Positions 51,444 through 59,819 of a DNA stretch of 64,000 nt are shown piece after piece (the stretch's first letter is position 1; every line of letters begins with the position of its first letter). The translations under genes and the position numbers were made by a program. The DNA is taken from NCBI GenBank assembly GCA_963709525.1, contig CAVPXB010000010.1:62001-126000 (forward strand), written 5' to 3'. Source of the stretch: CAIWHR01 sp963709525. Lineage in GTDB: Bacteria; Pseudomonadota; Gammaproteobacteria; Burkholderiales; Casimicrobiaceae. The notes beneath the pieces were generated by a model. That model was not told the origin of the DNA. It saw only the letters and a list, made by a program, of their open reading frames with translations, and made no database searches.

Positions 51444-52726
51444 TCACGCTGATGCTGGCTGTCCTCGCGGCCTGGTTCATCGCGCTGTTCGCCGGGCCCG
51501 CGATCTACGCCGCGATGGGTCTGGCCGGGTTCGTTTTCCTGCTGCTGGCCGGCATTCCCGGCATCGTCATTCCGCAGAAGGTGGCGATGGCGGCCAACTC
51601 GTTTCCGCTGCTCGCCGCGCCGCTGTTCATCCTGATGGGCAACCTGATGAACTCGTCCGGCGTTTCCTACCGGATCTTCGATTTCGCCAAGGCGGTCGTC
51701 GGCTGGATGCACGGGGGGCTCGCCCAGGCGAACATCATCGGGTCGCTGATCTTCGCCGGCATGAGCGGCTCGGCCGTGGCCGATGCGGCGGGGATGGGCG
51801 CCGTCGAGATCGAGGCGATGAAGAAGGAAGGCTACGACGCGGCGACGGCGGGTGCGGTCACCGCCGCCTCGGCCACCATCGGGCCGATCATCCCGCCGTC
51901 GCTGCCGATGATCGTCTATGGCGTCGCGGCGGAGACCTCGATCGGCTCGCTGTTCATCGCCGGCATCATCCCCGGGCTCCTGATGACCGCCGCGCTGATG
52001 GTGATGGTCCGGCACCTCTCGATCCGGGGCCACCTGCCGCGGCATCCCTTCGAGGGCGTGCATGCGCTCTGGGTTGCGTTTCGCCGGGCGTTCTGGGCGC
52101 TGATGGCGCCAGTGGTGCTGTTCGGCGGATTGCTATCCGGCATCTTCACGCCGACCGAGGCAGCCGCGGTCGCGGTCACCTATGCGCTCGTCCTCGGGCT
52201 GTTCGTCCACCGCGAGTTCCGGATCGCCGACCTGCCGCGCCTCATCCTCGACACCGTCGAGACCACGGGCGTGGTGATGGCGCTGGTGATGACCGCGTCG
52301 CTGCTGGGCTACTGCATCTCGGTGTCGCGCCTGCCGCAGGTCTTCGGGGCGACGCTGACCGCGCTGACGACCAATCCGCTGGTGTACCTGCTGATCGTCA
52401 ACCTGCTGCTGCTGGTGGTCGGATTTTTCATGGAGGCGCTGGCGGCGATGCTGGTGCTGATCCCGATCCTAGTGCCGCCGGCGCTGGCGCTGGGCATCGA
52501 TCCGGTGCAGTTCGGGTTGGTGTTTGTGCTGAACCTGATGATCGGAACGATCACACCGCCGGTGGGCGTCGTCCTCTACGTGACCGCCAAGGTCGCGGAC
52601 GTGTCTTTCGAGGCGCTCGTCCGCTCGGTGACGCCGTTCCTGATACCTCTATTCGCCGTGCTGGCGATGATCACGCTCTGGCCGCCGTTGACCACCTGGC
52701 TGCCGAAGTTGCTGCTCGGGCATTGA
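51440..52726 (+). CDS. dctM: TRAP transporter large permease
   Basis: Sodium-coupled membrane subunit of 428 residues from GTG 51440, translationally coupled to dctQ. About twelve helices. Motifs: VAMAANSFPLLAAPLFILMG, IIGSLIFAGMSGSAVADAAG, TAASATIGPIIPPSLPMIVY and LNLMIGTITPPVGVVLYV, the two re-entrant loops of the elevator transporter. Completes the DctPQM set. Confidence 0.95.
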   Translation: MITLMLAVLAAWFIALFAGPAIYAAMGLAGFVFLLLAGIPGIVIPQKVAMAANSFPLLAAPLFILMGNLMNSSGVSYRIFDFAKAVVGWMHGGLAQANIIGSLIFAGMSGSAVADAAGMGAVEIEAMKKEGYDAATAGAVTAASATIGPIIPPSLPMIVYGVAAETSIGSLFIAGIIPGLLMTAALMVMVRHLSIRGHLPRHPFEGVHALWVAFRRAFWALMAPVVLFGGLLSGIFTPTEAAAVAVTYALVLGLFVHREFRIADLPRLILDTVETTGVVMALVMTASLLGYCISVSRLPQVFGATLTALTTNPLVYLLIVNLLLLVVGFFMEALAAMLVLIPILVPPALALGIDPVQFGLVFVLNLMIGTITPPVGVVLYVTAKVADVSFEALVRSVTPFLIPLFAVLAMITLWPPLTTWLPKLLLGH

Positions 52727-52763
52727 CTCCAGATTGACGTTGCCCGGCCGGTGGCGCAGGTGT

Positions 52764-53579
52764 TCAGGGCGCCGCGCGCAGCGTGGCGCGCGGCACGACG
52801 GCGGCGCGACCGTTTCGTATCGATTCGATGAACTCGATCGCCGGTGCCCGTATCTGCTGCTCGGCGGCGATCCGCTGTTCGCGTCCCGGGCCGCCGAAAT
52901 CGCAAATCGCACGGCACAGCCCGTCCGGTGGCCACTCGAAATCGCAATGCGTGGCAATGTCGATCGGGATGACCGTGACGTGGGGCATGCGGTCAAGCGC
53001 GTGGCGGATGTTGCGCCGCAGGTTACAGGCGCCCGGTGTGGCCAGCAGGGCGACGCCCGGGACGCGATTGCGGGCGGCCGCGTCGCGGCCCAGGTCGGCG
53101 AAATCCACGGCATCGAGCAGCACCATGCCGCGGGCCGCCGGGTCGTCGCTGGCGGCCAGCAGCGCCGCCAGACCGCCGGCCGAATGACCGACGTAGACGA
53201 CCTGCGCGGCGCCCAGCGCCTCGCGCAGCGCGATCATGTCGCGCGCGTTCTCCGCGTGACGGCCGTCGAATGCCGTGGGCCGGCAGAAGTCCATGGTCGC
53301 GGTGACGAACCCGCGCTGCGCCAGTTCATTGGCCCAGCCACGCATGCGGTCCTGATCGCGCATGAAGCCGGGGACGATCATCACCAGCGGGGTCATCGAC
53401 GCCCCACGCGGGCGATACACGGTATAGGGGTTGTCGCAGTCGCTCGCCGACCCGATGCGCGAGCGCAGGACCGCGATGCCGTCATCGTCGGTGGAGGGGG
53501 TTTCGGAGTCACTGGCGATCGCCGCGGTCATGGCAGCGGCCACGAGGGCAACGCAGAGCAGGGCGGAGTGGTATCGCAT
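52764..53579 (-). CDS. Secreted alpha/beta hydrolase (dienelactone-hydrolase/PAF-acetylhydrolase-like)
   Basis: 271 residues with a signal peptide (RYHSALLCVALVAAAMTAAI). Core: TPLVMIVPGFMRDQDRMRGW, AQRGFVTATMDFCRPTAFDG, nucleophile VVYVGHSAGGLAALLA (GHSAG), MVLLDAVDFADLG (acid) and a late His in IDIATHCDFEWPP. Several cysteines follow (DFEWPPDGLCRAICDF), fitting a disulfide-stabilised periplasmic enzyme. Substrate unknown. It converges on dctM. Confidence 0.8.
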   Translation of the reverse strand: MRYHSALLCVALVAAAMTAAIASDSETPSTDDDGIAVLRSRIGSASDCDNPYTVYRPRGASMTPLVMIVPGFMRDQDRMRGWANELAQRGFVTATMDFCRPTAFDGRHAENARDMIALREALGAAQVVYVGHSAGGLAALLAASDDPAARGMVLLDAVDFADLGRDAAARNRVPGVALLATPGACNLRRNIRHALDRMPHVTVIPIDIATHCDFEWPPDGLCRAICDFGGPGREQRIAAEQQIRAPAIEFIESIRNGRAAVVPRATLRAAP

Positions 53580-53740
53580 GAACCATCGCTCGGATTAACT
53601 GGGCGTCTAGCGCACATTATGGCGCTACGCGACGGCCTTCCCGTGATGCTGGTCAAAGACGGTGCTCGTAGCCGCGATGATGAGGTGACGTGCGGCCGCA
53701 CGCATGTCTATACTGCCGCCGGTTCTCGGAGAATGTGGCG

Positions 53741-55296
53741 ATGACAGAAAAAACAGTCGGTGGGCATCTGGCGGTCCTGCGTGGAATGCGCGAACAGGCA
53801 TTGCTCGGCGGCGGGGCCAAACGCATCGAGCAGCAGCATGCACGCGGCAAACTGACGGCGCGCGAGCGGTTGTCGCTGCTGCTGGACGCGGGGTCGTTCC
53901 AGGAGTTCGGCGCTCTCGCGACCCACAATGTCTCCGAGTTCGGCCTTGAGAAGCAACGGTTTCTGGGCGACGGCATTGTCGCGGGCTTCGGCAAGATCAA
54001 CGGCCGGCGCGTGGCGGTCTTTGCGCAGGATTTCACCGTGCTTGGCGGATCCTTTTCCGAGGTCCAGTCGAACAAGATCTGCCGCATACAGGATCTCGCG
54101 CTGGAAGCCGGAATTCCGTGCATCGGCCTCAATGATTCGGGGGGGCGCGCATCCAGGAGGGCGTGCGCAGCCTGGCTGCCTACGGCGAGGTGTTCGTGCG
54201 CAACGTGATGGCCTCCGGCGTCATCCCGCAGATCTCGGTGATCCTGGGGCCTTGCGCCGGCGGCGCGGTCTACTCGCCTGCGCTGACCGACTTCGTCATC
54301 ATGTCGAGCGGCAGTTCGATGTTCCTCACCGGGCCGGATGTCATCAAGGCCGTGACCGGCGAGGATGTGACGGCGCAGACGCTGGGCGGCCCGGAAGTTC
54401 ATACCCATCGCAGCGGGGTCGCGCATCTGGCGGTCGACGGCGAGGGTCCGGCGCTGGACATGGTCAAGCGCCTGATGGGCTATCTGCCGCAGAACAACAA
54501 CGAGGATCCGCCGCAGGTGACGCCGTACGATCCGACCGATCGCGCCGACGAAGCGCTCAATACGCTGATTCCCGAGGACGAGAATCAGCCGTACGACATG
54601 CGCGACGCGATCACGAGCATTTTCGATCGCGACAGTTTCCTCGAGATCCACCCCGATTTCGCGCCGAATGCGGTTGTCGGCTTCGTGCGCCTCGACGGTT
54701 ACTCGGTCGGTATCGTTGGCAACCAGCCGGCGTACATGTCGGGCGCGCTCAACATCGATGCCAGCGACAAGATCTCGCGCTTCATCCGCATCTGCGACAC
54801 CTACAACGTTCCGGTGGTCACGTTCGTCGATTGCCCCGGTTTCCTTCCGGGCACCGACCAGGAATACGGCGGCGTGATCCGCCACGGGGCGAAGATCATC
54901 TACGCTTATTGCGAGGCGACGGTGCCGAAGATCTCGATCGTTACCCGCAAGGCGATGGGTGGCGCCTACGTCGCGATGAGTTCGAAGCAGATGCGCACCG
55001 ATCTTGCCTTCGCCTGGCCGACCGCGCAGATCGCCGTGATGGGTGCCGAGGCCGCCGCGAAGGTGCTCTATCGGGAAGAGGTCAGGAACGCCGCGGATCC
55101 CGGGGTGAAGGAGCGCGAGCTGATCAGCCACTACCGCGAGAAGTTCTTCAATCCCTACCGCGCGGCAGACGTGGGGCAGATCGACGAGGTCATCGAGCCC
55201 AGAGAGACGCGCCCGCGCCTCGTCCGCGCGCTGGAAGTGTTGCGGACCAAGGTGCAGCAGAACCCGGCCAAGAAGCACGGACTGGTGCCGACCTGA
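53741..55296 (+). CDS. mmdA: Acyl-CoA carboxyltransferase subunit, probable methylmalonyl-CoA decarboxylase alpha (one frameshift)
   Basis: Carboxyltransferase of the PccB/MmdA family, about 518 residues, start ATG 53741. N-half: HARGKLTARERLSLLLDAGS, FAQDFTVLGGSFSEVQSNKI, GIPCIGLNDSGG. The frame then breaks in a run of seven G at about 54139-54145; one more G restores GGARIQEGVRSLAAYGEVF. C-half: GPCAGGAVYSPALTDFVIM, TGEDVTAQTLGGPEVH, FVDCPGFLPGTDQEYGGVIR and KAMGGAYVAMSSKQ. Neighbouring OadG-, biotin- and OadB-like genes favour a sodium-pump decarboxylase over a carboxylase. Confidence 0.9.
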
Positions 55297-55380
55297 GCGC
55301 ACGCTTGCCGGCATCCCGCTGCCGGCGAATGTCCGCATGGGTGCCGACGCCGCCCGCAATCGCAAGGAAGAGAACGACTC

Positions 55381-55785
55381 ATGGACAATCTAGGCTGGGG
55401 TTTGCAGATGACGGTGCTCGGGATGGGCATCGTCTTCGGCCTGCTCGCGCTGCTCTGGGCGTTGCTCACCATCGTGCTCCGGCTCGATCAGTCGCCGCAG
55501 GCGCCGGAGCCCGCCGACGCGGCGGCCGACGATATTCCGGCGTTGGCGCCGGCTGCGGATGCCGCAGGCGGCACCAAGGCATGGGCGATGCCGAAGGTGC
55601 AGGGGATGGACGCCGACCTCGTCGCCGCCATCCTGGTGGCCGTGCTGACGCACGAGGGCGTGCGTCGCCATGAGGCAGCGCCGGCGATGCGCAGCTACTG
55701 GCCGGGAAGTCTGCTCTACGCGTCGCGCTGGGTGGCGACGGGACGTTCGCGGCAGACCCACGTCTGGCACCGCCGCAGCAAATGA
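55381..55785 (+). CDS. mmdD: OadG-family membrane subunit of the decarboxylase sodium pump
   Basis: 134 residues. One N-terminal helix (GLQMTVLGMGIVFGLLALLWALLTIV), an Ala/Pro/Asp-rich linker and a small C-terminal domain DLVAAILVAVLTHEGVRRHE ending SRQTHVWHRRSK, the pattern of the gamma/delta subunits that tether the carboxyltransferase to the membrane subunit. 84 bases after mmdA. A 165-bp repeat separates it from the biotin carrier. Confidence 0.82.
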   Translation: MDNLGWGLQMTVLGMGIVFGLLALLWALLTIVLRLDQSPQAPEPADAAADDIPALAPAADAAGGTKAWAMPKVQGMDADLVAAILVAVLTHEGVRRHEAAPAMRSYWPGSLLYASRWVATGRSRQTHVWHRRSK

Positions 55786-55809
55786 AATCGCGCGGCTGGA
55801 TCTGGTGCT

Positions 55810-55974
55810 CAGAGGCTGAGAGTTTTTCGGGCGTGTCCGAGCAGCGCGCCAGAAGGCCTCCGATCGAGGCGCAAAGCGCAGCCATAGCTCGGGCTATGGC
55901 GAGCATTTGCAACGAAGAGCGGGCGTCTTCTGGCGTGATGAGCGGGCATGATCGAAAGACTCTCAGCCTCTCAG
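55810..55974. repeat. 165-bp palindromic repeat, family A, copy 2
   Basis: Matches 14443-14607 at 163 of 165 positions. Its terminal inverted repeats (AGAGGCTGAGAG and CTCTCAGCCTCT) are perfect over 12 bases. It lies inside the decarboxylase operon, between the OadG-like and biotin-carrier genes, where its transcript would fold into a long hairpin. Confidence 0.85.
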
Positions 55975-56043
55975 TCCCCGGTTGAATACCGATTACTCTA
56001 GAACACGGCTCCCCGCCTGAGGGAGTCGGGCAAAGGCGAGACC

Positions 56044-56541
56044 ATGCGACGCTACACATTGCAGATTGGTGAACGGGAGTTCGTGATCGAGGTGCAGGAG
56101 ACCGCTGCCGACCAGTTCGACGTCGTGGTGGGGGGCGAATCCTATGCAGTGACGCTCGCCGGCGAGGAGGATATGGCGCGCGCGTCGATCACTCCGGCCA
56201 TCTCCTCCGCGACGGTGGCCGGCCTGGCGCCCGCTGCGCCGACCACGCAGGTGCGCGTCGCTGCCCAGGCGTCGCCTTCACCTGCAGGCGCGCCGCGCAA
56301 GCGGGCGGGCGCGGCTGGCACTGCGGGCTCGCTCAACGCGCCGATGCCAGGCGTGATCCTGGAGGTCAACGTCAAGACCGGCGACGTCGTCGAACGTGGC
56401 CACATCGTTGCGATCCTCGAAGCAATGAAGATGAACAACGCCATCAAGGCGCCACGTGCGGGCACCATCGCCGAGGTATTCGTGAGCGCCGGGCAGGCCG
56501 TCAGCCACGGCGAGCCGCTCATTCGCTTCCAGGAGGGTTGA
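56044..56541 (+). CDS. mmdC: Biotin carrier subunit of the decarboxylase
   Basis: 165 residues. An N-terminal adaptor (RRYTLQIGEREFVIEVQETA ... FDVVVGGESYAVTLAG), an Ala/Pro-rich hinge of about 55 residues, and a biotinyl domain (APMPGVILEVNVKTGDVVER, ILEAMKMNNAIKAPRAGTIA, GQAVSHGEPLIRF). The biotinylated Lys is in EAMKMNN. It shuttles CO2 from the carboxyltransferase to the membrane subunit. Confidence 0.93.
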   Translation: MRRYTLQIGEREFVIEVQETAADQFDVVVGGESYAVTLAGEEDMARASITPAISSATVAGLAPAAPTTQVRVAAQASPSPAGAPRKRAGAAGTAGSLNAPMPGVILEVNVKTGDVVERGHIVAILEAMKMNNAIKAPRAGTIAEVFVSAGQAVSHGEPLIRFQEG

Positions 56542-56545
56542 GACG

Positions 56546-57670
56546 ATGATCAGCGGGGAAACGCTCAACCTGCTGCTGCAGGGGATCACCCACGTCTCGG
56601 TGGCGTCGGTCGTGATGATCCTGGTCGCCTTCGTGCTCATGTACCTGGGCATCGTCAAGGACTACGAGCCGCTGCTGCTGGTGCCGATCGGCGCCGGCTG
56701 CATGCTGGCCAACCTGCCGCTGTCGCCGCTGATCGCCGACGAGGGCATGCTGAAGATCCTGTACCACGCCGGGATCGCCAACGAACTCTTTCCGTTGCTG
56801 ATCTTCGTCGGCATCGGGGCGCTGACCGATTTCGGACCGCTGCTCGAGAACCCGAAGATGGTGCTGCTCGGTGCCGCGGGCCAGTTCGGCATCTTCCTCA
56901 CCCTGATCCTTGCGCTGCTCTTCGGCTTCAGCCGTCCGGAAGCGGCCTCGATCGGGATCATCGGCGCCATCGACGGTCCGACCTCCATCTACGTCAGCGG
57001 CATCCTGGCGCCGCATCTGCTCGGGCCGATCACCGTCGCCGCGTACAGCTACATGTCGCTGGTGCCGATCATCATGCCGCCGATCATGTACCTGCTGACG
57101 ACGAAAAAAGAGCGCGCGATCCGCATGGAGTACAGCCAGCGCACGATCAGCAAACGCACGCGCATCCTGTTCCCGATCGTCGTCACCGTCGTCGTGGGCA
57201 CGCTGGTGCCCTTCGCCACGCCGCTGATCGGCATGCTGATGCTGGGCAATCTGATGAAGGAATCCGGTGCGGTCGAACGCCTGACCAAGGCCTCGTCGCA
57301 GGAAATCGCCAACATGGTCACGCTGTTCCTGGGACTCGCCATCGGTTCGACGATGGTCGGTGCCGAGTTCCTGAAGCTGTCGACGCTGGCGATCCTGGTG
57401 CTGGGCATCCTCGCCTTCGCGGTCGACACCGCGGCCGGGATCATGTTCGCGAAGCTGTTGAACGTGCTTTCGGGCGGCAAGTTCAATCCGCTGATCGGCG
57501 CGGCGGGAATCAGCGCGTTCCCGATGGCCGCGCGGGTGGTCCAGCGCGTCGCGCAGGAGGAGGACTTCGAGAATTTCCTGCTGATGCACGCGATGGGCGC
57601 CAATGCCGCCGGCCAGGTGGCAAGTGTCGTCGCGGGCGGCGTGCTGCTTGCGCTGATGGGGGCGAAGTAG
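56546..57670 (+). CDS. mmdB: Sodium-translocating decarboxylase beta subunit
   Basis: Membrane subunit (OadB/MmdB/GcdB family), 374 residues, about nine to eleven helices. Motifs: YEPLLLVPIGAGCMLANLPL, LFPLLIFVGIGALTDFGPLL, the Na+-site region IGIIGAIDGPTSIYVSGILA, NLMKESGAVERLTKASSQEI, FNPLIGAAGISAFPMAARVV and HAMGANAAGQVASVVAGGVL. It couples decarboxylation of carboxybiotin to Na+ export. Start 4 bases after the biotin carrier stop. Confidence 0.95.
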   Translation: MISGETLNLLLQGITHVSVASVVMILVAFVLMYLGIVKDYEPLLLVPIGAGCMLANLPLSPLIADEGMLKILYHAGIANELFPLLIFVGIGALTDFGPLLENPKMVLLGAAGQFGIFLTLILALLFGFSRPEAASIGIIGAIDGPTSIYVSGILAPHLLGPITVAAYSYMSLVPIIMPPIMYLLTTKKERAIRMEYSQRTISKRTRILFPIVVTVVVGTLVPFATPLIGMLMLGNLMKESGAVERLTKASSQEIANMVTLFLGLAIGSTMVGAEFLKLSTLAILVLGILAFAVDTAAGIMFAKLLNVLSGGKFNPLIGAAGISAFPMAARVVQRVAQEEDFENFLLMHAMGANAAGQVASVVAGGVLLALMGAK

Positions 57671-57833
57671 GGTCCGGCAGAACGCGGATTCGCTGTAAAA
57701 TGCGCGATTCGTGCGAGCGAAGGCGGCGCCAATCCTGCGGCATCTACGCTCACGCCCGTTCGCTGCGGGTGGTGGGGATTGCGCAATCCCGCGACTTTCA
57801 AACCCAGTTATTTCTTGATCCCGGACTCGATAG

Positions 57834-58823
57834 ATGAGGCAAGGCCCCAGGTTCGCGTTGTTTGGTCTCGTGCTCATGCTGCTGCAGGGCCCGCTCGCGC
57901 TGTGGCCACAGGAGGCGGCGGCCCAGTTTCCTGACCGTCCGATTCGTCTGGTCGTCCCGTTTCCGGCAGGCGGCGGCGCCGACGCGCTGGCGCGAACGAT
58001 CATGCCGCACGTCGCCCACGAACTCGGCACGCCGATCATCATCGACAACCGCCCGGGTGCGGGGGGCAACGTGGGCGCCGAGTTCGTGGCGCGGGCAGCG
58101 CCCGACGGCTATACGCTCCTCTATGGCACGAATGGGACGCACGCGATCAACCAGAGTCTCTACAGCAACCTGCGTTTCGATCCGGTACGCGATTTCGTTC
58201 CCGTCTCAAGGATGACGCTGATCGCTGCGATGCTGGTCGTCAACCCGGAATTTCCGGCACGCTCGGTGGCCGAATTGATCCGCGAGACCAAGGCGCACCC
58301 GGGCAAGTACAACTTCGCCTCCGCCGGCAATGGCACCACGTCGCACCTTGCCGGCGAGCTCTTGGCGACGATGGCCGGAATCGACATCGTTCACGTACCG
58401 TATCGTGGGGGCGCCGCGGCCGTCACCGATGTCGTCGGCGGGCAGGTGCCGATGATGATCGACGTGATGCCGAATGTCCTGCCATTCGCGAAAAGCGGCA
58501 AGCTGCGTGGAATCGCGGTGTCGACCCCACGCCGGTCCCCGGCCGCGCCCGAGTACCCGACGATCGCCGAATCGGGCTTGAGCGGTTTCGAAGTCAGCGC
58601 CTGGGATGGCGTGCTGGCGCCGGCCGGCACGCCCGGCGCCGTGGTCGAGCGCCTGAATGCGGCGATACGCGCGGCGCTGGACAATCCGAACCTGCGCGAC
58701 GCGTTGATCGCCCGCGGTGCGCAGCCGGTCGCCGGGTCGCCGGCGGATTTCGCGCGCCACATCGCCAGCGAAACCGAGAAGTGGGCCAGGGTCGTGCGCA
58801 AGTCCGGCGCCAAGGTCGACTGA
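57834..58823 (+). CDS. Bug/TctC-family periplasmic receptor
   Basis: Tripartite tricarboxylate transporter receptor type, 329 residues. Signal peptide FALFGLVLMLLQGPLALW ... AAAQ. Family marks FPDRPIRLVVPFPAGGGADA, IIIDNRPGAGGNVGAEFVAR, PDGYTLLYGTNGTHAINQSL, HVPYRGGAAAVTDVVGGQVP and LAPAGTPGAVVERLNAAI. No TctA/TctB genes are present. A short AT-rich TAAAAT element upstream (about 57696) could be its -10. Ligand probably a carboxylate. Confidence 0.93.
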   Translation: MRQGPRFALFGLVLMLLQGPLALWPQEAAAQFPDRPIRLVVPFPAGGGADALARTIMPHVAHELGTPIIIDNRPGAGGNVGAEFVARAAPDGYTLLYGTNGTHAINQSLYSNLRFDPVRDFVPVSRMTLIAAMLVVNPEFPARSVAELIRETKAHPGKYNFASAGNGTTSHLAGELLATMAGIDIVHVPYRGGAAAVTDVVGGQVPMMIDVMPNVLPFAKSGKLRGIAVSTPRRSPAAPEYPTIAESGLSGFEVSAWDGVLAPAGTPGAVVERLNAAIRAALDNPNLRDALIARGAQPVAGSPADFARHIASETEKWARVVRKSGAKVD

Positions 58824-58859
58824 CGCGCGGCGGGCGTGGGGAGAGTACGGGAGACAACG

Positions 58860-59705
58860 ATGAAGGCAGTTACCAGCGCTGCAGCCTTGCCCGAGTGGAC
58901 GATTGTTTCCGGCTATCGGGACATCATCTACGCGAAAGCAGTGGAAGGCATCGCGAAGATCACCATCAACCGTCCCGAGGTCCGCAACGCGTTCCGCCCG
59001 GAGACGGTGCAGGAGATGCAGCGCGCGTTTGCGGACGCGCGCGACGATGCGGACATCGGCGTCGTCGTGCTGACCGGGCAGGGCAGGGAGGCCTTCTGTT
59101 CCGGTGGCGACCAGCGCGTTCGCGGCGAGGGTGGCTACGTCGGCGGCGACGGGGTCCCCCGGCTCAATGTCCTCGACCTGCAGCGCCAGATACGCACGCT
59201 TCCGAAGCCGGTGGTGGCGATGGTGGCGGGCTACGCGATCGGCGGCGGACACGTCCTGCACCTGATGTGCGACCTCACGATCGCCGCCGACAACGCCCGC
59301 TTCGGGCAGACCGGCCCGCGCGTCGGAAGCTTCGACGGCGGCTATGGCGCCGCGTACATGGCGCGCATCGTGGGCCAGAAGAAGGCGCGCGAAATCTGGT
59401 TCCTCTGCCGCCAATACGACGCCAAGGAGGCGCTTGCGATGGGGCTCGTCAACCGGGTCGTGCCCTACGACGAACTCGAGGCCGAAACGGTCCAGTGGTG
59501 TCGCGAGATGCTGGCCAACAGCCCGATCGCGCTGCGTTGCCTCAAGGCGGCACTCAACGCCGACTGCGACGGCCAGGCCGGATTGCAGGAACTCGCCGGC
59601 AACGCGACGCTGCTCTATTACCTGTCCGAGGAAGGGCAGGAGGGCAGGAACGCGTATCTCGAAAAGCGCAAGCCGGATTTTCGCAAGTTCAAGCGCTTCC
59701 CCTGA
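58860..59705 (+). CDS. menB: 1,4-dihydroxy-2-naphthoyl-CoA synthase
   Basis: Ring-closing step of menaquinone synthesis: o-succinylbenzoyl-CoA to 1,4-dihydroxy-2-naphthoyl-CoA. 281 residues, very close to E. coli MenB as I remember it: EGIAKITINRPEVRNAFRPE, VVLTGQGREAFCSGGDQRVR, NVLDLQRQIRTLPKPVVAMV, GYAIGGGHVLHLMCDLTIAA, GQTGPRVGSFDGGYGAAYMA and ANSPIALRCLKAALNADCDG. The active-site Asp (VGSFDGG) and the bicarbonate-site Gly of the GGDQ/GQTGPR loops are kept. BadI is a related enzyme, but this match is to MenB proper. Confidence 0.95.
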   Translation: MKAVTSAAALPEWTIVSGYRDIIYAKAVEGIAKITINRPEVRNAFRPETVQEMQRAFADARDDADIGVVVLTGQGREAFCSGGDQRVRGEGGYVGGDGVPRLNVLDLQRQIRTLPKPVVAMVAGYAIGGGHVLHLMCDLTIAADNARFGQTGPRVGSFDGGYGAAYMARIVGQKKAREIWFLCRQYDAKEALAMGLVNRVVPYDELEAETVQWCREMLANSPIALRCLKAALNADCDGQAGLQELAGNATLLYYLSEEGQEGRNAYLEKRKPDFRKFKRFP

Positions 59706-59819
59706 TCGTGACCGACGTCTCGGCCCTGAATGCAGGGCGCGCGTCCGACGCATGAGCGCGACGGGCCGCCCCGAGCGCGAATGCCGGAGCGCTGAGCGCG
59801 AAGGTAGTCCAGTGCGCGC

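Noticed and set aside
58860..59705. BadI or another anaerobic aromatic-degradation hydrolase instead of MenB
   Set aside because: Near-verbatim agreement with MenB motifs across the whole length and an adjacent menE make the menaquinone assignment much stronger.
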